Assembly (NCBI GenBank): GCA_020425605.1
Contig: JAGQRH010000036.1
Coordinates: forward strand, 1-35,575
Direction: 5' to 3'
DNA: 35,575 bases
From: Planctomycetota bacterium
GTDB taxonomy: Bacteria > Planctomycetota > UBA8742 > UBA2392
Positions 22,721 to 30,954 of this stretch are shown in pieces. Numbering within the stretch: position 1 is the first letter of the stretch; the number at the start of each line of letters is the position of its first letter. The notes beneath the pieces are model-generated. The model saw only the letters and a list, made by a program, of their open reading frames with translations. It was not told where the DNA came from and searched no databases. The translations under genes were made by a program, and so were the position numbers.

Positions 22721-24988
22721 ATGCGAATACGAACCCTGCTGTTCGGCGCCTGCCTGCTGGCGCTGCTTTGCATCTCGCCCGCCGACTCGTTTGCGAAATC
22801 CAAGAAAAAGAGCGAGCCCTCGGGCTGGCGCAGCATCGGCCTTTCGGGCGGCGGCGCGATGTTCTGCCCGGCCATCAGCCCGGTTGATCCGAAGCTGATG
22901 ATGGTCAATTGCGACATGAGCGCGGCCTACATCAGCCGCGATGGCGGCCACAACTGGGAAATGATCCCGGCCGACCAGCTGGGCGGAAACACCCGCTGCC
23001 GTCCCGCCTGGCACCCCAGCGAGCGGGACACACTGTTTGCCGCCGGCGAATACTACGGACGTCTGAAGGTCAGCTACGATGCCGGCAAGACGTTTGAGGC
23101 AATCGGCAACCTGCCCAATGGGCTGCGCGGAGAGATCCACATTTGTGCGGCGCAGCCCGCATTGATGTTTGCCGGCTCGCAGGAGGATGCATGGCGCTCC
23201 GACAACGCGGGCAAGCTGTGGAAGAAGTGCAATGGGCCGACGGGCGAGGTCATCGGGTTCGTCAGCGGCGCCGGCGGGCTGGTGTGGGTCGCAACGAGGA
23301 AGGGCATCTGGCGCAGCAACGACGACGGCAAGACCTGGAACTCCTCCGTAGGCGACTTGCCCAACAGCGATCTGCTGAGCATCGCGGGCAGTTGTCAACA
23401 GAAGTCAGAGCGCAAGAAGCGTGAGCCGGTCCTGTTCTGCAGCGTCAAGGCAAACAGCGAGGCTGGCAAGTACGTTGGCGGCGTCTACCGCAGCGACGAC
23501 CTGGGCGAATCCTGGACCAGCGTGATGGGCGGTGGGATCAACATGGACGTCAAGGCCGCCGACAAGTGGGCGCAGGGCGAGGTCGCGCAGTACCCCACCG
23601 TCCTGTGCACTGACGTGAACCCGGACATTGTCTGGGCGTTCAACACGAACACGGGCGTGCTGCCGCCGCACCACACGGCCGCCTATCGCAGCGAAGACGG
23701 CGGCAAGACATGGCATGCGACCTTCTATCCCGACCCCCGCTTCAAGGGCTACAATCTCGAGCCGAACTACACGACGGTCGGAGATGGCCAGTACTATCAG
23801 GACGCGCCAGAGAACGTGGCGATCTGCCCGACCAACCCGGACATCGTCGTCCAGCTCGATTCCGGCAACTGCATCATCACTGAGGACGGCGGCAAATCGT
23901 GGTTCAACGGCCACACGCGGCAGGCAAAGGACAAGGACTTCTTCGAGAACACCGGCCTGGTCGTCACTACCACATGGCACTACTACGTCGATCCCCACGA
24001 GCCCAAACGTCACTACATCTGCTACACCGACATCGGCTTCGCACGCAGCCTCGACGCCGGCGAAACCTGGCACTGGTGGTCAGAGAAGGAAAAGGCCCCG
24101 TGGCGCAACACGTGCTACGACCTCTGCTTTGACGCGGACAAAGCCGGCCGCATGTGGGGCGCGTTCAGTAACGTGCACGACATCCCGAACGACAACATCA
24201 TCAGCGGGCGCCACAAGGGCACTGGGCCGGGCGGTGTCTGCTACAGCGAAGACTTCGGCGAGCACTGGACGCCTGTCAAAGACCTGCCGCTTGCGCCGTG
24301 CACCTCGATCATCCGCGTTCAGCGGCCGTTGGACCCGAATGCACGCAAGCCGAAGATGGTGTGGACTCTGGTGGCAACGTTCTTCGGCGAGGGCGTGTAC
24401 GCGTCCATTGACGACGGCAAGACCTGGCAGAAGCTGGGCGAGATCGGAAACAGCGCAAACCGCCGTGTCTACCGCGTGCGCGCCGACAGCAAAGGCCGCC
24501 TGTTTGCGCTCGTGACCGCACTTCGCAACGGCGAAGACTGGGATGACACCGGCCCCGGCCTCTACTGCTGGGACGATGACAGATGGACCCGCATCTGCGA
24601 CAGCCTGCGCTGGCCGAAAGACTTCGCGATAGATCCCGACAATGACGAGCACATCCTGATCGGTGCGGCCGACACGAAGGGCGAGGGCGCGGGTCTTTGG
24701 GAAACCACGGACGGCGGCAAGAAGTGGACCTGCATCCTGCGCAAGGGCTCGCAGCATTTCAGCGCGAGCTTCAGCCCAATCCACAAAGGCTGGATCTACG
24801 CGAGCTTGTGCGAGGGCAGCGACGGTGACGCACTCTGGCTCAGCAAGGACGGCGGCAAAAAGTGGGAGCCATTCAGCAAGCTGCCATTCCGCAATATCCA
24901 GCGCATCGAGTTCGACCCGCAGGACGAAGACGAAGTCATCGTCACTACGTTCGGTGGAAGCATCTGGCGCGGGCCCTGTCAGCCCTGA
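22721..24988 (+). CDS. Secreted Asp-box (BNR/sortilin-type) beta-propeller protein
   Basis: 755 residues from ATG 22721; longer frames run back into the tRNA and are not credible. Residues 1 to about 25 are a signal peptide. At least eleven Asp-boxes (S-x-D-x-G-x-x-W) are spaced through the protein, for example SRDGGHNWEM, SYDAGKTFEA, SNDDGKTWNS, SDDLGESWTS, SEDGGKTWHA, TEDGGKSWFN, SLDAGETWHW, SEDFGEHWTP, SIDDGKTWQK, TTDGGKKWTC and SKDGGKKWEP. This implies two or so propellers, as in the GH74/VPS10-sortilin/sialidase superfamily. Carbohydrate or protein binding outside the cell is likely; a glycosidase activity cannot be confirmed. A small hairpin (TATTCG/CGAATA) covers the start codon. Confidence 0.85.
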   Translation: MRIRTLLFGACLLALLCISPADSFAKSKKKSEPSGWRSIGLSGGGAMFCPAISPVDPKLMMVNCDMSAAYISRDGGHNWEMIPADQLGGNTRCRPAWHPSERDTLFAAGEYYGRLKVSYDAGKTFEAIGNLPNGLRGEIHICAAQPALMFAGSQEDAWRSDNAGKLWKKCNGPTGEVIGFVSGAGGLVWVATRKGIWRSNDDGKTWNSSVGDLPNSDLLSIAGSCQQKSERKKREPVLFCSVKANSEAGKYVGGVYRSDDLGESWTSVMGGGINMDVKAADKWAQGEVAQYPTVLCTDVNPDIVWAFNTNTGVLPPHHTAAYRSEDGGKTWHATFYPDPRFKGYNLEPNYTTVGDGQYYQDAPENVAICPTNPDIVVQLDSGNCIITEDGGKSWFNGHTRQAKDKDFFENTGLVVTTTWHYYVDPHEPKRHYICYTDIGFARSLDAGETWHWWSEKEKAPWRNTCYDLCFDADKAGRMWGAFSNVHDIPNDNIISGRHKGTGPGGVCYSEDFGEHWTPVKDLPLAPCTSIIRVQRPLDPNARKPKMVWTLVATFFGEGVYASIDDGKTWQKLGEIGNSANRRVYRVRADSKGRLFALVTALRNGEDWDDTGPGLYCWDDDRWTRICDSLRWPKDFAIDPDNDEHILIGAADTKGEGAGLWETTDGGKKWTCILRKGSQHFSASFSPIHKGWIYASLCEGSDGDALWLSKDGGKKWEPFSKLPFRNIQRIEFDPQDEDEVIVTTFGGSIWRGPCQP

Positions 24989-25000
24989 ATCTGTACCGGG

Positions 25001-25070
25001 CGCGGAGCCGCAGAGCGCCCCATCCCTGCGTGCACACCCGAGCAGCCATTCGGCGCTCTGCGGCTTTGCG
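25001..25070. repeat. Gene-less 70-bp inverted-repeat element
   Basis: CGCGGAGCCGCAGAGCGCC (25001-25019) and, in reverse complement, CGCAAAGCCGCAGAGCGCC (25052-25070) match at 17 of 19 bases, with a 32-nt spacer. The arms again hold CGCNRAG words (CGCGGAG, CGCAGAG, CGCAAAG) with 1-nt spacing. It sits between the convergent Asp-box and lipoprotein genes. No T tract follows, so it is distinct from the terminator at 25085-25117. Confidence 0.6.
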
Positions 25071-25084
25071 TGAGGTTGTAGTTA

Positions 25085-25117
25085 AATGAAAAGCGGCGTC
25101 CCGCACCGCGACGCCGC
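25085..25117 (-). terminator. Terminator of the minus-strand lipoprotein gene
   Basis: GCGGCGTC (25093-25100) pairs with GACGCCGC (25110-25117). On the minus strand the stem is followed by TTTTCATT. It lies 22 nt past the stop of the coiled-coil lipoprotein gene. Confidence 0.8.
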
Positions 25118-25139
25118 CTTACTGCAAGCTGTTTTCGGC

Positions 25140-26054
25140 CTAGCCGCCGTTGCCGCCGCCTCCGCCGCCCCAGCCGCGACCTCCGCCGCCCATTCCGGGG
25201 ATCATGCCGCCGAAGCCGCCCATCATGCCCGGGTCGATCATGCCGCCGGCCTGTGCGCCGGAGTCCTTGTAGGTCTGCATCTGCTCGGGTGTCAGAACGC
25301 TTTCAAGCTCGGCCGACTGGTCGGACTGGATCTGCTTGACCTGCGCCTGGATCTCTTCCTGAGTCGCACCGTTTTCGCGGGCGCTCTTCATGGCGTCGCT
25401 GATCTTGGCTCGCGTTTCTTTCTCGATGCGCAGGACTTCGCCGTTCTGGTACTCGTCGAGGCCCAGCGGCTCAAGGCGTCGCTTGTCCATTTCGGTCTTC
25501 ATGACCTCCATGGCCTTGGCGCGCTTTTCCGGGTCGCCCATGATCTTCATGAAACTGCCGCGCGGATCCTTGGGGTCAAACTCGAGCCCGTTCTCTTCCG
25601 CGATCTTGGCGATCTGTGCCATCTGCTCTTCGCGCTGTGCCGCGCGGGCGGCATCGCGCTCGGCCTGTTCCTTGGCGCGCATGGCCTTGTACTTCTCGAA
25701 GTCGGCGTCGCTGAAGTCAGCGGCAACTTCGCCCTCCGGCTCGCCCTCGACCTTTGCGTCGGTCTTGGCAACTACCGGCTTCTTTTCGAGGTCGGCGAGG
25801 CGCTTGTTGGCTGCCTCAAGCTCGCGCTCCTGGCGCTCAAGACGCGCGAGCAGTGTGCCCACGTCGGTCTTCTCGCCACCCTGGCCGGAAGGAATACCGT
25901 CGAGGTCTCCGCGAAGGCGTTCGTTTTCAGTCTGGAGTGCCGCGACCTGTGTCTTCAGCATCGCGACGTCACCCTGGACCGACGCGTCCTGCTGGCAACC
26001 AAGCAGACCCAGCATCGGGGCCATCAGCAATGCGGCTATGAGCAACTTCTTCAT
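25140..26054 (-). CDS. Coiled-coil lipoprotein with Gly/Met-rich tail
   Basis: 304 residues from ATG 26054 (GGAG about 7 nt upstream). The signal peptide ends with the lipobox LGLLGC (Cys20). A heptad-like coiled coil follows (MLKTQVAALQTENERLRGDL, LLARLERQERELEAANKRLADLEKK), then a charged helical domain (about 110-260) with LTPEQMQTYK, reminiscent of Spy/CpxP-like segments, and a closing GMMGGFGGMIPGMGGGG-type tail. Function is unknown; a periplasmic chaperone or envelope structural role is possible. As the last gene after the sigma/anti-sigma pair it could be a target of that sigma factor. Confidence 0.7.
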   Translation of the reverse strand: MKKLLIAALLMAPMLGLLGCQQDASVQGDVAMLKTQVAALQTENERLRGDLDGIPSGQGGEKTDVGTLLARLERQERELEAANKRLADLEKKPVVAKTDAKVEGEPEGEVAADFSDADFEKYKAMRAKEQAERDAARAAQREEQMAQIAKIAEENGLEFDPKDPRGSFMKIMGDPEKRAKAMEVMKTEMDKRRLEPLGLDEYQNGEVLRIEKETRAKISDAMKSARENGATQEEIQAQVKQIQSDQSAELESVLTPEQMQTYKDSGAQAGGMIDPGMMGGFGGMIPGMGGGGRGWGGGGGGNGG

Positions 26055-26132
26055 CGTTTTCTCCGTGCCTGTGAGTGCTTCAGTGTTGGTCGGCAAGTCC
26101 GTCGATATCTCACGCGGAAATTGTCAGTGCAA

Positions 26133-26161
26133 CAGGCCCGCGCCAGGAAGCCGCGGGCCTG
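26133..26161 (-). terminator. Hairpin after the anti-sigma gene
   Basis: CAGGCCCGCG (26133-26142) pairs with CGCGGGCCTG (26152-26161) around a 9-nt loop, 28 nt past the anti-sigma stop on the minus strand. The following TTGCACTG is a weak T tract, so partial termination is likely. Confidence 0.5.
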
Positions 26162-26189
26162 AAGGTACAACTCTTTATATCGACGAGAC

Positions 26190-27041
26190 TTACAGGTTCT
26201 TGCGGAGTTCTTCCATATGACGGCGCAGGCTCGCGGAGTCGTCGCCGACGAGCGCGCGAAAGTACTGGCCTTCGCGCCACATCAGAACAACTTTGCCGTC
26301 CACCATCACTTCGGCCGCCTGCACGCCTTCAGGCGCGGACTTCTCAAGGCAGTTGCACTTGAAGACCATCACGCCGAAACGCTCACCATTCAAAGTATCG
26401 TAAACCGCGCACATGATGCGGCGCCCGTTGACGACCTCGCACTCCCATTTCGAAACCTTCATGATCGCGCCATCGAGCTCGTGCGGTAGCTCGGGACCAT
26501 CTGAGAAGTACTTGCGGTAAGCGACCATTGCATCGCCGTAGCGGCACTTCTCGGCCACCGGAGCATCCAGGCTGACGTGCGCGACCATCGGTGCCAGACC
26601 ATCCGGCAATCCGGTCGTCGAAGACTCGGTGGGACCGCTGAACACCAGCACCAGTGCAATCACCAGCATGACACTGGCGGCGGCGAACATCACCGCGCCG
26701 GCCCATGGGAAGCCCAACCGGAACGCCCGCTTTTCTTCGTCTTCGGACACGTCTTCGCTGAGGATCTCATGCTCGCAGCGATCGAGCGCCAGCATCACGC
26801 GCGAACGCAAGCCCTCAGGGCACTCCGGCGCGTCATCCATGCAGCGCTTCACGGCGTCGACGAACTGCCGCTCAGTCTCAACGTATTCTTTGGTGTAGGG
26901 ACACTCGCACAAGAATGCCTCAATGCGAGCGCGGTCAGAGCTGCTCAGCTCGCCGGACAGGAAGGCTTCCAGGTTGCGCCACACGAAGCGGCGCTCTTCC
27001 GGAACCTGCGGCTTGGCTGTTGGTTCGTTGCTACCCGGCAT
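26190..27041 (-). CDS. Membrane-anchored anti-sigma factor (zinc-finger remnant)
   Basis: 283 residues from ATG 27041, with AGGGA just upstream. The N-terminal helical part (about 18-66) resembles ZAS anti-sigma domains: LEAFLSGELSSSDRARIEAFLCECPYTKEY. In that motif the usual His and second Cys are replaced (FLCECPYT instead of HLxxCxxC), so zinc is probably not bound. One membrane helix (about 113-135) is followed by an external domain of about 140 residues with LPDGLAPMV, VVNGRRIMCAVYDTLNGE and VMVDGKVVLMWREGQYFRALVG. It lies 62 nt downstream of the sigma gene and presumably sequesters that sigma at the membrane. Confidence 0.8.
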   Translation of the reverse strand: MPGSNEPTAKPQVPEERRFVWRNLEAFLSGELSSSDRARIEAFLCECPYTKEYVETERQFVDAVKRCMDDAPECPEGLRSRVMLALDRCEHEILSEDVSEDEEKRAFRLGFPWAGAVMFAAASVMLVIALVLVFSGPTESSTTGLPDGLAPMVAHVSLDAPVAEKCRYGDAMVAYRKYFSDGPELPHELDGAIMKVSKWECEVVNGRRIMCAVYDTLNGERFGVMVFKCNCLEKSAPEGVQAAEVMVDGKVVLMWREGQYFRALVGDDSASLRRHMEELRKNL

Positions 27042-27103
27042 TTCCCTGCAACCTCGTGACACTCATTCCGTTGAATTCGTTCCAGTGCCCTACAATCTTC
27101 AGG

Positions 27104-27724
27104 CTAACTTGGCTGCTCCGCGCGGATTGCGTCTTCGGCGACCCCCGGGATTTCTTCGCTTCCCAGCTCAGCGAGTCGCCCTCGCAGCAAGGACTTCGCG
27201 CGAGAGAGGCGCGACATCACCGTTCCAACCGGGATCTCAAGCGCCGCAGATATCTCTTTGTAAGGCATCTCGCCAATCACGTTCATGATCAACACTTCAC
27301 GGTACTCATCGGGCAGGTTCTGCAGAGCGGTCTTCAGCGAGTCGTCGAGCGAATCAAGAAAGCTCTCGTTCTTCATCAGCGTGGCCATCGCCTCGCCGGA
27401 CTGGAAGTCACTCAGGAGCTGCTGGTCTTCGCTCCCGATAAAGCCGCCCACATCCTCGTAGTTTGCGTTTTCCGGGCGCGCTTTGCGTCTGCGGTACAGG
27501 TTGATGAACCGGTTGGTCATGACCCGGAACATCCATGCCTTCAGGTTCGTACCCGGCTTGAACAGGTGGAAGCGCTCAAACGCTCGCACATATGTGTCCT
27601 GAACCAGGTCCTCGGCATCGCGCGAATTCCGCGTCAGCTTCAGCGCCCCGCCGTACAACATGCTCATCAGCGGCAACGCGTCGCGCTCGAACAGGGCCCT
27701 CCGCTCAGTTGTCGCCTCTGACAC
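27104..27724 (-). CDS. ECF-family RNA polymerase sigma factor
   Basis: 206 residues from GTG 27724 (VSEATTERRALFERDAL), the start that fits family N-termini; ATGs at 27787 and 27775 would add residues that look non-homologous and overlap a TATAAT. Region 2 is seen in LKLTRNSRDAEDLVQDTYVRAF and GTNLKAWMFRVMTNRFINLYRRR. Region 4 is LQNLPDEYREVLIMNVIGE and the helix-turn-helix MPYKEISAALEIPVGTVMSR. It directs RNA polymerase to a stress or envelope regulon. Paired with the downstream anti-sigma factor. Confidence 0.92.
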   Translation of the reverse strand: MSEATTERRALFERDALPLMSMLYGGALKLTRNSRDAEDLVQDTYVRAFERFHLFKPGTNLKAWMFRVMTNRFINLYRRRKARPENANYEDVGGFIGSEDQQLLSDFQSGEAMATLMKNESFLDSLDDSLKTALQNLPDEYREVLIMNVIGEMPYKEISAALEIPVGTVMSRLSRAKSLLRGRLAELGSEEIPGVAEDAIRAEQPS

Positions 27725-27773
27725 ACCAACCCCGAAACAGGACCCGTTGGTCCAGCATTCCACGAATTCCGGC

Positions 27774-27779
27774 ATTATA
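27774..27779 (-). promoter_or_regulatory. Candidate -10 box before the ECF sigma gene
   Basis: A perfect TATAAT on the minus strand lies about 50 nt upstream of GTG 27724. At 17-bp spacing the -35 is only TTAGCC (plus strand 27797-27802), so the match is partial. If used, transcription starts inside the longer alternative ORF, favouring the GTG start. Confidence 0.35.
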
Positions 27780-27798
27780 GGAAGCAAGCGGGCAACGG

Positions 27799-28611
27799 CT
27801 AATTGGATGACGAACGTTCCGTCTTTACGTCCGCGTGTTCCTTGCCTTCCAGCAGGGCATTCCAGAATGCTTCCGTAAACACTTCCAGTCGCTCACGGCA
27901 CAGCTTGGCCCGGCCGAGCAACTCGCGCAGGCTGAAGATACGCGCCGGGTTCACTGCCAGCTTTCCGATGATACGTGAGCTGGACAGGTGAGCCTTTTCG
28001 CGGACGTAGCGCTCAAGCTCCGGCACGCGTTCATCGGACATGTCGAAGATGCTGCGCGCCACGACAAACGGGATCTTCTCATCCTCGGCGATGTTCGCGA
28101 TTGCGATCGCGCTTTGGTCAACAACGTCGGCCTGGGTGCTCATGTGCAGCTTCATTTTCTCGGCCGGGATTCGGACAGGGTCAAACACCGTCACGATACT
28201 GCCAAGAATGCCGCCGATGCCCGGGACTGAGCGGACTACCCGGCGCATCATGTCCTGTACCGATTGCTGCAACTGGACAGGCCGGTATTGGCTGCCAAGA
28301 CCGATCTGGTTCAGGAAGTTGACCCCCACCACAACGTCGCCGACATTCAGTGCGCTGCTCAGAGCGCTACCGAACCCGATACTGACGATCGCGATGGGTT
28401 TGTCGACCTGGATGGCTTCACGCAGCGCGGCGGCCGTTGCATCCGGGTTGTGGCCGGTGATCAGGCACTTGGCGCTGGTGTAGTGCCAGATGCCTCCGTG
28501 AACCAGGCCTACTTTCTGCTTGTAGGTCCGCGAGTTGTCGAGGCGGCTAATGAATTGCAGGGCGTCGGATTCGGTCGCCGCGACAAACAGGATTTTCGGC
28601 AACTCACGCAT
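27799..28611 (-). CDS. hpnG: Nucleoside phosphorylase-like protein, probable HpnG (adenosylhopane to ribosylhopane)
   Basis: 270 residues, cytosolic. The PNP/UDP-like fold shows an N-terminal PKILFVAATESDALQFI strand-helix, IVSIGFGSALSSALNVGDVVVG (the glycine-rich core and GDVVV turn), and a later VVDQSAIAIANIAEDEKIPFVVARSIFDMSDE segment matching the family's nucleoside/ribose-binding end. Such proteins cleave or phosphorolyse nucleosides. The hpnH gene immediately upstream on the same strand suggests it releases adenine from adenosylhopane. The functional label rests on this context; another nucleosidase is possible. Confidence 0.6.
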   Translation of the reverse strand: MRELPKILFVAATESDALQFISRLDNSRTYKQKVGLVHGGIWHYTSAKCLITGHNPDATAAALREAIQVDKPIAIVSIGFGSALSSALNVGDVVVGVNFLNQIGLGSQYRPVQLQQSVQDMMRRVVRSVPGIGGILGSIVTVFDPVRIPAEKMKLHMSTQADVVDQSAIAIANIAEDEKIPFVVARSIFDMSDERVPELERYVREKAHLSSSRIIGKLAVNPARIFSLRELLGRAKLCRERLEVFTEAFWNALLEGKEHADVKTERSSSN

Positions 28612-28716
28612 TCGCCCATCCGCTTAACTAGCGGCCCAACACGGATACAAATCTGCCCGATGACAGTCACTTGAGCAAGTGGATAGTACCAAGGTCACGA
28701 TCCGGCGTAGTGGGCT

Positions 28717-30123
28717 TTATAGCGGCTCGGAGAAAATCCCGATCGCCTCGACCTTCTCACCTGCCTCGCGCTTGGCCTTTTGCTCATTATACCGCTTGAC
28801 CCAGGCTTCCCAATTGGCGCCGTCGGCAAAGTTGCGACCTGTGAACTCGACGCCCGAGACGGCCTCGATCTTGATCACGCGGGCCTCAGCCTGCTTCGCC
28901 GGGAAGAAGTCGATGGCATCGTCTTCGACGTTGAAGACGAAGCCTTCCAACACCTGGCCGTCCGTGAGGGTGACGGTGACGTCGCCACGGTAGTCCACGG
29001 CACGATGCAGCTTGCCGACAACATCTTCGCCGACCTTTGCCTCGGCCCCGGTCTCGATGCGCTTGCCGACCGCGGGTGGTGTGATGTCGCGCCCGTGACG
29101 GCTGTTCACGCCATTTAGAGTCGCCATCATCGTGCGCCAGAAACCTTTCCAGCTGTTGAAGGTCTGGTGCACGGCCGTGGGCTCATAGCCACAGTGGACC
29201 ATGCAGTTCTGGCACTTGCTGTTGCCGCTGGCTCGCCCGTAGTTTTCCCACTGGGTGTCGTTGAGCAGCTCATCCCAACTGTCGGCGTAGCCTTCCTGCA
29301 GCAGGTAGCACGGCTTCTGCCAGCCGAACAGCGTGTAGCACGGGTTGCCCCATGGAGTGCACTCGAGGTGCAGCTTGCCCATGAGGAACTCCATGAACAG
29401 TGGCGACTGGTTGAACTTCCATTCCGGCTTCGGGTCCTTGAGCAGGTCGCGGAACAGTGTGAAGGTCTTCTCGCGATTCAGGAAGTTCTGCTGGTCCGGC
29501 GCCTTCTGGTAGCTGTAGCCGGGGCTCATGGTGAGGCCCTCGACGCCCAGCTCCATCATGCGGCTGAAAAAGTCGCGGGTGTTTTCGGTGTTCACGTGGC
29601 TGAACAGGGTCGTGTTTGTGCAGACACGGTAGCCCTGCCCAACGGCAAGCTTGATCGCCTCTTCCGCCTTGTCGTATGTGCCTTCACGGCAGACGGCGAA
29701 ATCGTGTGCCTCGCGGTCGCCGTCCATATGGACGTTGAACGTCAGGTACTTGCTGGGCTCAAAGACGCCCTCTTCAAGGCGCTGCTTGAGCAGCAGGGCG
29801 TTGGTGCACAGGTAGATGTACTTTTTGCGTTTTACAAGCGCCTTTACCAGCTCGCCGATCTTGCTGTACATCAGCGGCTCGCCGCCCGGGATGCTGATGA
29901 TCGGCGCGCCGCACTCTTCCACAGCCTTGAGGGCGTCGGCGACTTCCATTTCCTTTTTCAGGATATGCGCCGGATACTGGATCTTGCCGCAACCGGCACA
30001 GGCCAGGTTGCAGCGCAGCAAGGGCTCCAGCATCAGCACCGTCGCGTAGCGCTTGCGACGAAGAATCTTCTGCTTCAGCACGTAGCTGGCAACGGCCCAC
30101 ATCTGCGAAACTGGAACGCCCAT
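28717..30123 (-). CDS. hpnH: HpnH, radical SAM adenosylhopane synthase, with C-terminal extra domain
   Basis: 468 residues from ATG 30123 (AGAGG about 9 nt upstream). The [4Fe-4S] motif is C38-NLA-C42-AG-C45, followed by GGEP (80-83). Family-typical stretches include KIQYPAHILKKEM, YIYLCTNALLL, WKFNQSPLFMEFL, TPWGNPCYTLFGWQKPCYLL and C304-x2-C307-x3-C311 in CQNCMVHCGYE. HpnH adds a 5'-deoxyadenosyl radical to diploptene, starting hopanoid side-chain synthesis. The standard domain ends near 335. The remaining 130 or so residues, including RGDVTVTLTDGQVLEGFVF and VSGVEFTGRNFADGANW, form a small domain I do not recognise from other HpnH proteins. Confidence 0.92.
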   Translation of the reverse strand: MGVPVSQMWAVASYVLKQKILRRKRYATVLMLEPLLRCNLACAGCGKIQYPAHILKKEMEVADALKAVEECGAPIISIPGGEPLMYSKIGELVKALVKRKKYIYLCTNALLLKQRLEEGVFEPSKYLTFNVHMDGDREAHDFAVCREGTYDKAEEAIKLAVGQGYRVCTNTTLFSHVNTENTRDFFSRMMELGVEGLTMSPGYSYQKAPDQQNFLNREKTFTLFRDLLKDPKPEWKFNQSPLFMEFLMGKLHLECTPWGNPCYTLFGWQKPCYLLQEGYADSWDELLNDTQWENYGRASGNSKCQNCMVHCGYEPTAVHQTFNSWKGFWRTMMATLNGVNSRHGRDITPPAVGKRIETGAEAKVGEDVVGKLHRAVDYRGDVTVTLTDGQVLEGFVFNVEDDAIDFFPAKQAEARVIKIEAVSGVEFTGRNFADGANWEAWVKRYNEQKAKREAGEKVEAIGIFSEPL

Positions 30124-30177
30124 AGTCAAAGCCTCTGGATCGACAATCGGACGAGTCTAGTGGCGACCCATCACGAG

Positions 30178-30954
30178 TCAATCTAAGTCCAGCCGTTCTG
30201 CCAGCTCTTCCACCACGCTCGCGACTGCCTGAAGCGCCAGCAGGGCCCGTGTGTCTGTGACGCTACCCCTCTGGCGCTTCTGCACGGCCGGATGAACAAA
30301 GTTACGCAACTCCTTGATTCCGCGGGCTACATGGCTGACGGCCGAGGTCAGTACCCCCATCTGCTTGAGCACCGAAAGCGCCTCTTCAAAACGATAGCTG
30401 TCCGGTTGCGGTGGCGCTTTGCGATGCGGGTAGATGGCTTGGAATGCAACCTCCGTAGGCTTCCCCAGACGTTCTACGGCGGCCTGGAGCGCCCCCTCCA
30501 GAGTGGCCCCGGCCATGACCACCGCGGCCTTGAAGCTGCCTGCGTGGAAAGAACGCCAGGCCTCGTCGGCATCCTCGATGACGGGTGCGGCGGCGGCCCG
30601 CGCGACCTTACGGATGGCCTCGCGTACGTCTTCGGGCGCGTGACGTGGCTGTTCGTTCAGCGCGTCCAGATAGCCCTGCAGCAGGCCCGCAACGCGCTCT
30701 CGCTGGCGGGCGAAATGACGCCCGCTCAGGTCGATCAACTGGGCGATATCACGCGCGGAAGGCAGCGGGGGCTTGGGCGATGGCCGCCGCGCCCTGCGCA
30801 GGCGCACAACGTGCGACTCGACGTCATGCACGCGACGGGCTTGTGCGTCCCGGTCCTGCCTGAACGTGGGCGGCTGCAGCGCTACGACCAGGTCGAGGGC
30901 ACGGGCGCCCAGCCGGAGCAGCACAAGGTCGCGAGGATCCAGTGTCCGGCTCAT
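30178..30954 (-). CDS. DUF4145-like protein
   Basis: 258 residues. The N-terminal half is basic, Arg/Ala/Pro-rich and probably flexible (RRARRPSPKPPLP). The C-terminal half has FHAGSFKAAVVMAGATLEGAL and GIKELRNFVHPA, the pattern of DUF4145/HEPN-like domains that often accompany defence or regulatory proteins. Its ATG overlaps the stop of the upstream gene by 4 nt (ATGA), implying coupled translation. Function is unknown. Confidence 0.6.
   Translation of the reverse strand: MSRTLDPRDLVLLRLGARALDLVVALQPPTFRQDRDAQARRVHDVESHVVRLRRARRPSPKPPLPSARDIAQLIDLSGRHFARQRERVAGLLQGYLDALNEQPRHAPEDVREAIRKVARAAAAPVIEDADEAWRSFHAGSFKAAVVMAGATLEGALQAAVERLGKPTEVAFQAIYPHRKAPPQPDSYRFEEALSVLKQMGVLTSAVSHVARGIKELRNFVHPAVQKRQRGSVTDTRALLALQAVASVVEELAERLDLD

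Noticed and set aside
25001..25070. Inverted repeat as a shared terminator of the convergent genes
   Set aside because: The 32-nt loop and lack of T runs on either side argue against it, and a better terminator for the minus-strand gene is at 25085-25117.
27724..27787. ATG starts of the sigma factor at 27787 or 27775
   Set aside because: The extra residues do not resemble sigma-factor N-termini, and a TATAAT lies on top of the ATG at 27775.
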